This document shows positions 55,755-64,000 of a stretch of 64,000 nucleotides of DNA, piece by piece. Source of the DNA: Nostoc indistinguendum CM1-VF10 (GTDB lineage: Bacteria > Cyanobacteriota > Cyanobacteriia > Cyanobacteriales > Nostocaceae); NCBI GenBank assembly GCA_019359215.1, contig JAHHHS010000020.1, positions 26,738 to 90,737 on the forward strand, read 5' to 3'. The position numbers and the translations under genes are program-made. Below the pieces are notes generated by a model that ran no database searches, had not been told where the DNA came from, and saw only the letters and a program-made list of their open reading frames with translations. Position 1 is the first letter of the stretch; each line of letters begins with the position of its first letter.

Positions 55755-56927
55755 ATGTCAACAGTAACTATCGGATTCTTTCCTCGTGAACAATTCACCT
55801 TAGCAGCTGAATCTTTACAGCGAATTTTCAACTACACCCGCATCCCGTTTAACCTGATCGTAGTAGACTGCAATACTCCGAAAGTGTATTGGCAGCAGAT
55901 GGAACAGGTATTAGAAGGCCGCAGTAATGTCAAAGTCATTCACAAAGATTGTTATTTGCAGCCCAACCAGTTAAGAAACTTGGTAATTCAGGAAGCTAAC
56001 GATGATTTTTTGTGCTTCGTTGAGAATGATGTTCTTGTTGAGGAAGGTTGGTTATCCCATCTGATTACCGCCTGCGAAGAACAACCAGCTGATGTAGCTG
56101 TGCCCCGGATTATTGAGGGACCTTTAGGAGCGACAAACGTTCATTGGGACCCAAACCAGGGTCAGGTTCGGTCAGTGCAAACAGCTAACGGCGTTAAATG
56201 GGAAGTCCTTCCAGCCACGAGCGAGCAGCAACTTGATCGAGGAACTCATCGCCGGACGATAGAGTTAGCTGGAGAGGCTCACTGTCGGCTCTACCGCCGA
56301 AGTGTTTTTGATCGAGTCTCTCCTTTCGATGAAGATATTATTTTTCTAGATCATTTCGATTCTAGTTTGGCTTTATATAATGCCAAAATTCCAGTTGTCT
56401 TTGAGCCGAAGTCTGTTGTCCATTTCTGGCACCCTTATCCTCCTCATCCAGAAGACCTCGACTATTTTTTCATGAGATGGGATCTTGAACAATCCGCTAA
56501 GAGCCTCGATTGTATTCAAAAAAAATGGAACTTGGTTTCACTGTACGGAGACTTAAGTTTTGCCATAGAGCGGAATCACATTGGTCACCTGTATGAGGTA
56601 ATAGAGGAACTCAAAACTCTGCTATCGCCACAGGAATCTTTTATCTTGGTCGATGAAGACCGCCTGAACGGTAACGAAATCATCAAAGGTTTTCAAACAA
56701 TCCCCTTTACTGAACGCGATGGTTGGTATTGGGGACATCCAGCAGATGACGACACAGCTATTCGAGAATTTAATCGCTTATACCAAACTGGTGCTAGTGC
56801 GATCGTTTTCTTGTGGCACAGTTTTTGGTGGCTGGAATACTACACCGGATTTCATGAATATTTACGGCAAAAGTTTCCCTGTGTATTACAAAATGACCAT
56901 CTGATTGTATTTAATCTACGCTCATGA
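55755..56927 (+). CDS. Family-2-like glycosyltransferase with unrecognised C-terminal domain (1 of 3)
   Basis: 390 residues. Residues about 1-275 form a GT-A glycosyltransferase (IPFNLIVVDCNTPKVY, LRNLVIQEANDDFLCFVEND as DxD-like, CRLYRRSVFDRVSPFDEDII). Residues 295-390 are a separate module: SFILVDEDRLNG, QTIPFTERDGWYWGHPADDD, TAIREFNRLYQTGASAIVF, HSFWWLEYYTGF, CVLQNDHLIVFNLR. The same module ends the next two genes, whose N-terminal parts differ. It overlaps the next gene by 4 bp. Confidence 0.82.
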   Translation: MSTVTIGFFPREQFTLAAESLQRIFNYTRIPFNLIVVDCNTPKVYWQQMEQVLEGRSNVKVIHKDCYLQPNQLRNLVIQEANDDFLCFVENDVLVEEGWLSHLITACEEQPADVAVPRIIEGPLGATNVHWDPNQGQVRSVQTANGVKWEVLPATSEQQLDRGTHRRTIELAGEAHCRLYRRSVFDRVSPFDEDIIFLDHFDSSLALYNAKIPVVFEPKSVVHFWHPYPPHPEDLDYFFMRWDLEQSAKSLDCIQKKWNLVSLYGDLSFAIERNHIGHLYEVIEELKTLLSPQESFILVDEDRLNGNEIIKGFQTIPFTERDGWYWGHPADDDTAIREFNRLYQTGASAIVFLWHSFWWLEYYTGFHEYLRQKFPCVLQNDHLIVFNLRS

Positions 56928-58054
56928 ACAAGCCTCTAGCCAGTATTATCATCACCAACTACAACTATGAACGTTTTCTGAAGGAGGCAATTGATAGCGC
57001 TCTCAATCAAAACTATCAGCCTTTAGAAGTGATTGTGGTTGATGATGGTTCAACAGACGACTCACAGCAAATCATTGCCAATTATGGGGAAGAGATTACC
57101 CCTCTGCTAAAGGAAAATGGCGGACAGGGTTCTGCATTCAACGTCGGTTTTGTGGCGAGCTGTGGTGAGGTTGTCTGCTTTTTAGATGCAGATGATGTTT
57201 TGTTGCCTGATGCGATCGCCAGAGCCGTTGAACTGCTGGGCGATCCAAATATAGTACAGGTACACTGGCCTTTATCCGCTATAGATGCTGATGGTAAGCC
57301 ATTGGGAAAATTGATTCCCGATCAACCTTTGCCAGAAGGAGATTTACGCGAGGTGCATCTCCAAGGTAGTATTGAAAGCTATGTCTTCTCCCCTACGAGC
57401 GGCAATGCCTGGTCACGCAGCTATTTAGAGAAAATTTTTCCCCTGCCCGATATTTACTACTCTCTTAACGCTGATGCGTACTTAACTTTTTTGTCTCCTT
57501 TTTTCGGTAGCATCAAGCGCATTGCTGAGTACCAAGCCCTATATCGGATTCATGGTCATAATGGCACTAGCAAGCTTACTTATAGTTGGCAACTTAGCCA
57601 ATATCACAATCATATAAAAGCCTTATGCAAGTCTTTGCACAAGCACAACATTCAAATCGAAGATGCTTTTGAGCGCTGGAAGGGTTCTGAGTATGAGTTT
57701 ATCCAACGTATGGGCGCGTTGGAGCCGGAACTAACTCCCTTAATTCCAATGGGGCAAGAGTACATTTTAGTTGACATGAACGAATGGGGATCTGGTCAGC
57801 TTCTGGACAAGTGCCAATCAATTCCCTTTCTGGAAAAAGATGGGATGTATTGGGGAGCGCCAAAAGATGACGCCATTGCCATTAAGGAGTTTGAACGACT
57901 GTACCGTGCAGGAGCAAGCTTTATCGTGTTTGGATGGCCAGCTTTCTGGTGGTTTGATTATTATGCTGAGTTCGCTTGTTATCTACGTACTAAGTTTCGC
58001 TGTGTTTTAGATAATGAGCGCTTGGTTGTCTTTGATTTACGTATGTCTGTTTAA
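56924..58054 (+). CDS. Family-2 glycosyltransferase with unrecognised C-terminal domain (2 of 3)
   Basis: 376 residues. A classical GT2 domain: ASIIITNYNYERFLKEAIDS, EVIVVDDGSTDDSQQII, VVCFLDADDVLLPDAIARAV (DxD). Residues 279-376 carry the shared module (YILVDMNEWG, SIPFLEKDGMYWGAPKDDAI, AGASFIVFGWPAFWWFDYY, CVLDNERLVVFDLR). Its ATG overlaps the previous stop by 4 bp, so it is co-translated. Confidence 0.85.
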   Translation: MNKPLASIIITNYNYERFLKEAIDSALNQNYQPLEVIVVDDGSTDDSQQIIANYGEEITPLLKENGGQGSAFNVGFVASCGEVVCFLDADDVLLPDAIARAVELLGDPNIVQVHWPLSAIDADGKPLGKLIPDQPLPEGDLREVHLQGSIESYVFSPTSGNAWSRSYLEKIFPLPDIYYSLNADAYLTFLSPFFGSIKRIAEYQALYRIHGHNGTSKLTYSWQLSQYHNHIKALCKSLHKHNIQIEDAFERWKGSEYEFIQRMGALEPELTPLIPMGQEYILVDMNEWGSGQLLDKCQSIPFLEKDGMYWGAPKDDAIAIKEFERLYRAGASFIVFGWPAFWWFDYYAEFACYLRTKFRCVLDNERLVVFDLRMSV

Positions 58055-58099
58055 TTTTATTTAAACATATTTAGTTAAAAAGGCGGTAATTTTAAACAC

Positions 58100-59311
58100 A
58101 TGACACTTAAAACCAAAGTTAGCATTGTAATTCCAACTTACAATCGCTCGGAGTTATTAAAAACTAGCTTGCAGAGCGCATTGGCACAAGACTATCCAGA
58201 TTTTCAAGTTCTTGTTTTAGATAATGCTTCTAGCGATGATACAGAGGCAGTTGTATGTTCATTTGCGGATTCGCGGATTACCTATATACGCAACGAAACG
58301 AATATTGGAATGTTTCGCAATTGGCAGCGAGCTATTGAGGTAAATTCTAGTCCCTATGTAGCTCTCTTGTCGGACGATGACATTCTGCGGCCCAACTTCA
58401 TCCATGAATCTGTTTTAGCATTAGATAACCATCCAGATGCTGGTTTTTCGGTTGGCCAAGCTGAAATTATCGATACTAATGGGGTTCCAGTGCATGTGAC
58501 AGGCAAAGAGCTTTCAGATAACTTTCCAGAAGGGTCAATTGATGGTCTAGAGTTCATCCACCAGATTGCTGATGGGCGGAAATTGATTTTGCTGTGTTCA
58601 GCGATCATGTTTCGTGCTAATGCCCTGGCAATGGTTGGGGGAATCGACGCACCGCACTCCAAGTACATGTTAGATTTGAACTTATACTTACGTATGGCGG
58701 CGCAATTCGATCTCTTCTTTATTGCTAAACAACTAGCCCAAGTCCGATATCATATTGAACAAGATTCCCAAATTAATTTCAGTCTTGGAGGAACAGGGCC
58801 TATTGCTGTGATGGCAGAACGTACTGATGCGATCGGTTATTTGTTAAAGTCGCCACGTGCAGAGGATGCATCTTATCGTCAGTGGCTAGCAGAGCGCCTG
58901 TTGCATATAAGTATGCGCCGTAGCGAGTTCACATCTGATCTGATACCTGAAATTAATTTGAGTTGGTCAGAACGCCTACAAATTGCTATGCAGGAAATTG
59001 CATCAGTGATTCCATCAGGGAAGCGTTTGATTTTGGTCGATGAAAATCAATGGGGCTGTGAGATGCTGCCGCAATTCGATGCTCTGCCCTTTTTAGAACA
59101 TGACGGTCAGTACTGGGGAGCGCCACTGAATGACGAGATCGCCATCAGGGAACTTGAACGAATGCGTCAAGCGGGAGCAAGTTTCATGGTCATTGCATGG
59201 CCGGCCTTTTGGTGGCTTGATTATTACTCTGGGCTACGAAATTATCTCAGTGCAAATTTCCGTTGCATTTTGAACAACAGTTGTCTTGTCGTGTTCGATC
59301 TGTGGCTGTAA
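58100..59311 (+). CDS. Family-2 glycosyltransferase with unrecognised C-terminal domain (3 of 3)
   Basis: 403 residues. GT2 motifs: SIVIPTYNRSELLKTSLQSA, VLVLDNASSDDTEAVV, YVALLSDDDILRPNF (DxD-like). The middle is about 60 residues longer than in its neighbour. Residues 309-403 are the shared module (RLILVDENQWGCE, ALPFLEHDGQYWGAPLNDEI, AGASFMVIAWPAFWWLDYY, CILNNSCLVVFDL). It is the last transferase of the operon. Confidence 0.85.
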   Translation: MTLKTKVSIVIPTYNRSELLKTSLQSALAQDYPDFQVLVLDNASSDDTEAVVCSFADSRITYIRNETNIGMFRNWQRAIEVNSSPYVALLSDDDILRPNFIHESVLALDNHPDAGFSVGQAEIIDTNGVPVHVTGKELSDNFPEGSIDGLEFIHQIADGRKLILLCSAIMFRANALAMVGGIDAPHSKYMLDLNLYLRMAAQFDLFFIAKQLAQVRYHIEQDSQINFSLGGTGPIAVMAERTDAIGYLLKSPRAEDASYRQWLAERLLHISMRRSEFTSDLIPEINLSWSERLQIAMQEIASVIPSGKRLILVDENQWGCEMLPQFDALPFLEHDGQYWGAPLNDEIAIRELERMRQAGASFMVIAWPAFWWLDYYSGLRNYLSANFRCILNNSCLVVFDLWL

Positions 59312-59396
59312 GATTCTCCAACATTAATAATATGCGGTGAAAGCCTTGGGCTGCGATCGCTTGTAGTGAACTGCAAACTCACTGGATCAAGTTCTC

Positions 59397-60638
59397 ATGA
59401 ACTGGAAATATGAAAAAGGTAAATTTAATATCCCAGGTCGATGGCTAGCCTGGTCAGGAGTTTTGGCTGTAGCCAGCGCTGGCGGTTGGTTGACTTACTT
59501 TTTAGTTCTCAACCAACCTCCTGAACCACTAGCAGTAAGCTTGCTAACCGTGGAGCGAGGTAATGTTGAAACCACAATCAATGAGAGCGGTACTGTTGAG
59601 TTGCTGGAACAACGAATCTTGAAGTCCCCAAAAGAGGGTGCAGTAGAACGAGTAATGGTAAAACCTGGTGACAGGGTAAAACTTGGCCAAGTGCTGCTTA
59701 CGCTGCGCTACCCTGAGCGAAAAATTGCTCTTACCAATCAGCAGTTGCAAATTCAACAAGAGCAACTCAATCTAGCACGTAGTCACCAGAAAATTCTTGA
59801 AGCCCAAGAACGATTAACAGCCGAGGAACGACAACTCCAGAGGCTTGCTCCCCTGGTGCGAGAGGGAGCGATTGCACAACAACAAGCCCAAACGCAGGAA
59901 GATGCAGTGCGCGTTGCTCGGGCTAGCCTGCGAGATACTCAAGCAGAGGTACGGACAACCGCTCTCAAAATTCAGACTTTGCAATTGGAGCGCCAACTTA
60001 TTCAGCAGCAACTCCAAGATAATATCGTGACTTCACCATTGAATGGCGAAGTCTTGGGTGTCAATGTCGAGGACGGTGATGGGGTCGAGTTGCGTACCAA
60101 TTTACTCACCTTGGGCGACCCAGGAAAAGTACTAGTGAAACTCCAGCTTTCTACCCTCAACGCTGCTCAAATCCGGGTCAATCAACTTGCCCGCATTAAT
60201 GCGATCGGGCCTAATGCAAAGATATTCACTGGACGCGTGCAAAGCTTGTATCCTCAAGCACTCAGCGCTGAAGCCCAAAAACAAGATGGTAGCAGTTCAA
60301 AACAATCAGATCAACCAACAGTACCTGCAACCATTCGGCTTGATACCCCTACTCGCACACTGATCCCTGGTAGCAGGGTAAATGTCGAGGTTGTGTTGCA
60401 GCAACGGCAGAACGTAGTAGTTTTAAACACAGAGACTATTGTGCGATCGCAAGCGCGTCCCTTTGTATGGGTTCGAGATAGCCAAAATCAAGCCCAAAAA
60501 CGCACCATTGATCTGGGATTAGAGGGGTTAATGGCTGTAGAAGTAACTTCTGGTTTACAACCTGGGGAAAAGGTTATACTGCCGCCCGTTGAGTCGGAAC
60601 TCAAGCCAGGGCTGCCAGTTAAGGTGAGTGAAAAATGA
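59397..60638 (+). CDS. HlyD/MacA-type periplasmic adaptor (membrane fusion protein)
   Basis: 413 residues. A single N-terminal membrane anchor at about 17-36 (WLAWSGVLAVASAGGWLTYF), a biotinyl-lipoyl-type segment (VERVMVKPGDRVKLGQVLL), a long coiled coil at about 105-215 rich in Q/E/L, then DNIVTSPLNGEVLGVNVEDG and beta domains ending GLQPGEKVILPPVE. These are features of adaptors in MacAB- or DevBCA-type tripartite systems. It precedes a permease with no ATPase of its own. Confidence 0.88.
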   Translation: MNWKYEKGKFNIPGRWLAWSGVLAVASAGGWLTYFLVLNQPPEPLAVSLLTVERGNVETTINESGTVELLEQRILKSPKEGAVERVMVKPGDRVKLGQVLLTLRYPERKIALTNQQLQIQQEQLNLARSHQKILEAQERLTAEERQLQRLAPLVREGAIAQQQAQTQEDAVRVARASLRDTQAEVRTTALKIQTLQLERQLIQQQLQDNIVTSPLNGEVLGVNVEDGDGVELRTNLLTLGDPGKVLVKLQLSTLNAAQIRVNQLARINAIGPNAKIFTGRVQSLYPQALSAEAQKQDGSSSKQSDQPTVPATIRLDTPTRTLIPGSRVNVEVVLQQRQNVVVLNTETIVRSQARPFVWVRDSQNQAQKRTIDLGLEGLMAVEVTSGLQPGEKVILPPVESELKPGLPVKVSEK

Positions 60639-60795
60639 GGCAGAGAGTAGGGAGCAGGGGGCAGAGAATCCGAGAGCGTAGAGCCGTTTTCCTCCTGCCT
60701 TGATTGATAAATTAATATTTCGACTTTACTCTCCCAGCCCGGCAGCTTATCTTCGTGGCATTCACCCCACACCTTTACTAAAACGACTATTATTT

Positions 60796-61977
60796 ATGGC
60801 ACTCTCAGCTTTTGATCTATTAAATATTACCTTTAACTCCTTAGGTAGGAACCCCTTGCGTTCAGTTCTGACTACTCTAGGGGTGTTTATGGGTGTGGCT
60901 GCTGTCAGCGCTACGCTTCAGGTTGGTACTATTAGCCGGGCCATGATCGCTCAACAATTAGCAAAACGAGGCGCACCTCAAGTTTCAGTTTATCCAAACT
61001 GGGATGCTGGTGGTCAAACCATCCAACTCAAGTTGGAAGACATGGAATTCTTACGACAGCGAATGGTGGGCTTGCAGGCAATCAGTTCTTTCAATTGGGC
61101 TGGTTCTACACCAACTGTATTTCGGGACAAGGAGTTTAATCCACCCATGTCACCTGTTTCTCAAGATTTTTTGCTGACTTCAGGAAAATCATTGGTGTCG
61201 GGACGGTTTTTTACATCTGAAGATTTTGCCAACTACCGTCCGGTAATAGTAATCGATCAATTGCTGGCAGAACAACTTTTCCAAAAGCAGGAACCTGTGG
61301 GGCAGCTAATTTATGTTGGGTATAGACCTTATGTAGTCGTAGGGGTGGTAGCGACTAGTCTAGATGAAAATGCACCCCCTGCGGGTCAACTGTATGTGCC
61401 GATGTCTATTTACAATGCTTTGACCGGTAGCCGCGACATTGGCAGCATCCAAATGCGCCCCTACTCACTTGAAGATGTGGAAGAGTTAAGCAACCAAGCA
61501 GAGGAGTTGCTGCTACAGCGATTCCCAGGTCTAAAATTTAAACTTTGGAATAATGTATCAGATATCATCCAGCAGCAGAAAACTCTAGAGATGGCTTCCC
61601 AAGGACTAACAGTCGTAGGAGCAATCACACTACTAGTTGGGGGTGTCGGAATTGCAAATATTATGATTGCCTCTGTAACGGAACGAACTGCCGAAATAGG
61701 TTTAAGACGAGCAGTAGGAGCAACCCAACAGGAAATCATGCTGCAATTTATTCTGGAGGCTATGCTTTTAAGTTTAATAGGTGGAACAGCAGGTCTGGGA
61801 ATAGTACATGGGTTAACGGTTGTAGTTACTGATACCTTTAACTTGCCCTACGAGTTTAATGGTAGGATTGCAGTGGTGGCACTGGGATCTGCACTCCTAG
61901 TGGGCGTGGGAGCTAGTTTGCCTCCCGCCGTGCGGGCTAGCCAGATCGATCCAGTTAAAGCCCTACGCTCACAATAA
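60796..61977 (+). CDS. MacB/DevC-like ABC permease (FtsX-type), without its own ATPase
   Basis: 393 residues from the ATG at 60796, chosen because the family begins MALSAFDLLNITFNSLGRNP; an upstream TTG at 60700 would add 32 unrelated residues. One N-terminal membrane helix (LTTLGVFMGVAAVSATLQVG), a large periplasmic region at about 55-270, then three C-terminal helices with ERTAEIGLRRAVGATQQEIM, the FtsX-family signature. In known systems it pairs with a separate or fused ATPase (MacB, DevA), which is not present here. It lies downstream of the adaptor gene. Confidence 0.87.
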   Translation: MALSAFDLLNITFNSLGRNPLRSVLTTLGVFMGVAAVSATLQVGTISRAMIAQQLAKRGAPQVSVYPNWDAGGQTIQLKLEDMEFLRQRMVGLQAISSFNWAGSTPTVFRDKEFNPPMSPVSQDFLLTSGKSLVSGRFFTSEDFANYRPVIVIDQLLAEQLFQKQEPVGQLIYVGYRPYVVVGVVATSLDENAPPAGQLYVPMSIYNALTGSRDIGSIQMRPYSLEDVEELSNQAEELLLQRFPGLKFKLWNNVSDIIQQQKTLEMASQGLTVVGAITLLVGGVGIANIMIASVTERTAEIGLRRAVGATQQEIMLQFILEAMLLSLIGGTAGLGIVHGLTVVVTDTFNLPYEFNGRIAVVALGSALLVGVGASLPPAVRASQIDPVKALRSQ

Positions 61978-61993
61978 TCACTGTATCTTATTC

Positions 61994-63733
61994 ATGCTCA
62001 GACGCTTACGCAGCCGTAAAATCTCCTCAGTGGCTATGCTTGTGCTTGTTATATGTTTTACTGTGGGAAGTGTGCGTTCATTTGGGCAAACAATTATGAC
62101 ATCAGCACCCCAACTGCTCACCGACCCATTTTTGCAGTTGCCAACTGAAACCTCAGTGCGAGTAGTTTGGTTTACTGAGTTTGCTGGTGTTAATCACACA
62201 GTAACCTTCGGTGAAAATCTTAAACAAACCACTAAGGCAAATACTACCAAACTCAGTCGCACTCGTGAAGACCAACACTCAAGAGTTGCCAACCAAACCC
62301 AAGATGGCCAAGTTTATCAAAAACCCGTCCAGCGTGACATCTGGCGACATGAAGCTGAAGTAACTGGGTTAACTCCTTTGCGGGTAAATTATCGGGTCAC
62401 GAGTGTGCGAGAAGATGGGGAAATTGTTAACAGCGATGTTTTTACCCTTGCAGCTACTCCCAAACCAGATACACCATTAAAAATTTTACTCACTTCAGAT
62501 CATCAATTAAAGCCGATGACAGCAGCAAATCTGCAAAAAGTGGTAGAAACAGTTGGACGAGTTGATGGAGTATGGTTTGCTGGTGATTTAGTCAATGTTA
62601 GCGATCGCGCCTCAGAATGGTTTGATGATAATAAGGGTGGTGCGTTGTTTCCCGGTTTACAAGGTCGTGCTAAATATGAAATGACACACGATGATGTTAA
62701 GACAACCTACACTGGTGGACAAATAATTCAACATGCACCCATGTTTACTTGCATTGGTAATCATGAGGTGATGGGGCGATTTGGCAGGATGGGAAGTTTA
62801 AATGATGAATTTGATGATACAATTCCCCGTGCAGTTGCTCAAAGAATTTACCAAGACAAATCTTTAATCGATAATTCTTTTAATACTAATACCTACGAAG
62901 AAATTTTTTCTTTACCTAAAAGTAAAGAGGGTGGAAAAAGGTATTATGCAATCAGCTTTGGTGATGTGCGTTTGGTGGTACTGTACGCTACAAATATGTG
63001 GCGGACTCCTAGCTTAGGTGGAAAGCATAAGGGAAGATATCGAGAAGCCGAAAAGGATTTAAATAATCCTGAAGATTGGGGCTATGGACAGCTGATTTAT
63101 GAGCCAATTACTAAAGGCAGCCAGCAGTATAATTGGCTAAAGGCAGAACTCAACAGCCCTGAGTTTCAACAAGCAAAATACAAAGTTGTAATGTTTCATC
63201 ATCCACCTCATACTCTGGGTGATAATATAGTTCCTGCTTATACAGAACCAGTTCAAATAATTGAACGGGATGGGAATAATATCAAAGCAGTGCGTTATGA
63301 ATACCCGAAAGACACAGATTATATTAACCGTGATGTTGTCCCTTTATTAGAAACGGCTGATGTGCAATTAGTATTTTATGGGCATTCCCATTTGTGGAAC
63401 CGCTTTGTTAGTCAGAGTGGAATGCACTTTCTGGAAACATCTAATGTGGGTAATACTTACGGCGCTGCTTGGGGTGATAGGAAACGAGAAGTGCCAATTG
63501 GATATCAAGAGGATTATGTTAAGCTTGGCGATCCTAATGGGTTAGAACCGATAGTGCCAACAATTTCGCCTTTGTTGGGTGAAGATGGAAAGCCGATGCC
63601 TTATATTGCTAGTAATGATATTACGGTTTTCAGTATCTTCGATACGGGGACGGGTACGATAAGTAGTTATCGCTTTGATACTCGCAAGCCTGATTCGGAA
63701 GTATTGAAGTTTGACGAATTTAAGTTGAAATAG
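61994..63733 (+). CDS. Secreted purple-acid-phosphatase-like metallophosphoesterase
   Basis: 579 residues. A hydrophobic N-terminal stretch at about 13-30 (VAMLVLVICFTVGSVRSFGQ) suggests export. Residues about 40-150 form an Ig/fibronectin-like N-terminal domain (QLLTDPFLQLPTETSVRVVW) as in purple acid phosphatases. The dimetal motifs follow: TSDHQ, FAGDLVN, CIGNHEV, FHHPPHT and YGHSHLW. Known relatives hydrolyse phosphate monoesters. It begins 16 bp after the permease stop, so it is co-transcribed with the glycan operon, although it could also join the phosphate theme of the first 15 kb. Confidence 0.85.
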   Translation: MLRRLRSRKISSVAMLVLVICFTVGSVRSFGQTIMTSAPQLLTDPFLQLPTETSVRVVWFTEFAGVNHTVTFGENLKQTTKANTTKLSRTREDQHSRVANQTQDGQVYQKPVQRDIWRHEAEVTGLTPLRVNYRVTSVREDGEIVNSDVFTLAATPKPDTPLKILLTSDHQLKPMTAANLQKVVETVGRVDGVWFAGDLVNVSDRASEWFDDNKGGALFPGLQGRAKYEMTHDDVKTTYTGGQIIQHAPMFTCIGNHEVMGRFGRMGSLNDEFDDTIPRAVAQRIYQDKSLIDNSFNTNTYEEIFSLPKSKEGGKRYYAISFGDVRLVVLYATNMWRTPSLGGKHKGRYREAEKDLNNPEDWGYGQLIYEPITKGSQQYNWLKAELNSPEFQQAKYKVVMFHHPPHTLGDNIVPAYTEPVQIIERDGNNIKAVRYEYPKDTDYINRDVVPLLETADVQLVFYGHSHLWNRFVSQSGMHFLETSNVGNTYGAAWGDRKREVPIGYQEDYVKLGDPNGLEPIVPTISPLLGEDGKPMPYIASNDITVFSIFDTGTGTISSYRFDTRKPDSEVLKFDEFKLK

Positions 63734-63766
63734 CCAAGGCAATGGAATTCGCAGCTATACAAACAA

Positions 63767-63784
63767 AGTCCGCGGAGGCGGACT
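63767..63784 (+). terminator. Short GC-rich hairpin after the phosphatase gene
   Basis: AGTCCGC (63767-63773) pairs with GCGGACT (63778-63784), 34 nt past the stop. No T-run follows; this is also a common cyanobacterial repeat motif. Confidence 0.4.
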
Positions 63785-63834
63785 AAGTACAGCTTTGCAT
63801 AAGTTCGTAGCAAATTAAATTTGGCAATGCCAAT

Positions 63835-63876
63835 GCATCGACTGACAATGTCAACGCATCGACTGACAATGTCAAC
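63835..63876. repeat. 21-bp tandem repeat, two copies
   Basis: GCATCGACTGACAATGTCAAC occurs at 63835-63855 and 63856-63876 without mismatch. Nothing else is recognised between 63734 and the end of the window. Confidence 0.88.
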
Positions 63877-64000
63877 GAATCTATCCCACTAATAAAATTC
63901 TGCTAATCCAGATATGAACCGTGGCTAAAGAAAGAAAACCATTGAAGCAAGCAGCAATTCTTTCCCATCGAACAACGAGCCGACGATATTTTCTTTGAAA

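Noticed and set aside
60700..60795. Upstream TTG start of the MacB/DevC-like permease
   Set aside because: Adds 32 residues unlike the family; the ATG at 60796 fits the usual start.
63901..64000. Possible start of a gene at the right edge of the window
   Set aside because: The only frame with a start (GTG near 63920) stops within 30 codons; nothing recognisable.

Overview
The window is cyanobacterial and most likely from a Nostoc-like filamentous species (Nostocales). Frequent GCGATCGC (HIP1-type) octamers, cyanobacteria-restricted families (COP23, DUF1818, an ssl1498/Psb35-like small membrane protein, RpoZ of cyanobacterial type), abundant palindromic intergenic repeats and several MITE-like elements support this. 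No CRISPR array, rRNA or prophage was seen.

Region A (1-17.3 kb, all minus strand) looks like a phosphorus-scavenging exoenzyme locus served by type I secretion. Three very large RTX proteins end with or contain Ca-binding nonapeptide repeats: a Calx-beta/DUF4114 protein, a phytase-like protein with an inserted glycerophosphodiester phosphodiesterase, and a four-enzyme-domain nuclease/phosphatase-phytase fusion. An ABC exporter with a cyclic-nucleotide-binding head and a degenerate C39 domain lies at the window edge. A fourth, decayed exoprotein (nonsense codon plus a MITE) sits upstream. Two near-identical PHO-box-like promoters, with the same -10-like element at the same spacing, precede the large fusion and the decayed gene.

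Region B (17.4-32.3 kb) is a mixed set of housekeeping and accessory genes: COP23, Psb35-like, a DgcN/DgcA-like pair (DUF1611 plus dipeptide epimerase), a shortened Nudix gene, a divergent nucleoside hydrolase/deaminase pair, a phosphoesterase, a subtilisin, a GH13 amylase, a fasciclin protein, rpoZ, a histidine-kinase pseudogene, DUF1818 and tRNA-Pro(GGG).

Region C (32.8-39.8 kb) is a sugar-nucleotide/deoxysugar cluster, mostly on the minus strand: NAD-dependent epimerase, RfbC, C-methyltransferase, RfbF, PIG-L deacetylase and SDR, with a convergent DUF4910 aminopeptidase-like gene.

Region D (39.9-43.7 kb) is a 3.7-kb island with an HTH-NACHT STAND NTPase. It is bounded by a perfect 37-bp inverted repeat, has a MITE-like element inside, and has a perfect 16-bp-arm inverted repeat just upstream of the NACHT gene. 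Partly conserved direct repeats lie outside the 37-bp repeats. The island separates Region C from Region E.

Region E (43.8-63.7 kb, plus strand) is a long glycan assembly/export operon: a GH-GT2 fusion, a small membrane protein, two ABC exporter half-transporters, a ChbG/HpnK deacetylase, four tandem paralogous GT-B-like proteins, three family-2 glycosyltransferases that share an unrecognised C-terminal domain of about 96 residues, a periplasmic adaptor, a MacB/DevC-like permease and a secreted purple-acid-phosphatase-like protein. Regions C and E point away from the island and plausibly make and export one decorated surface glycan or glycolipid.
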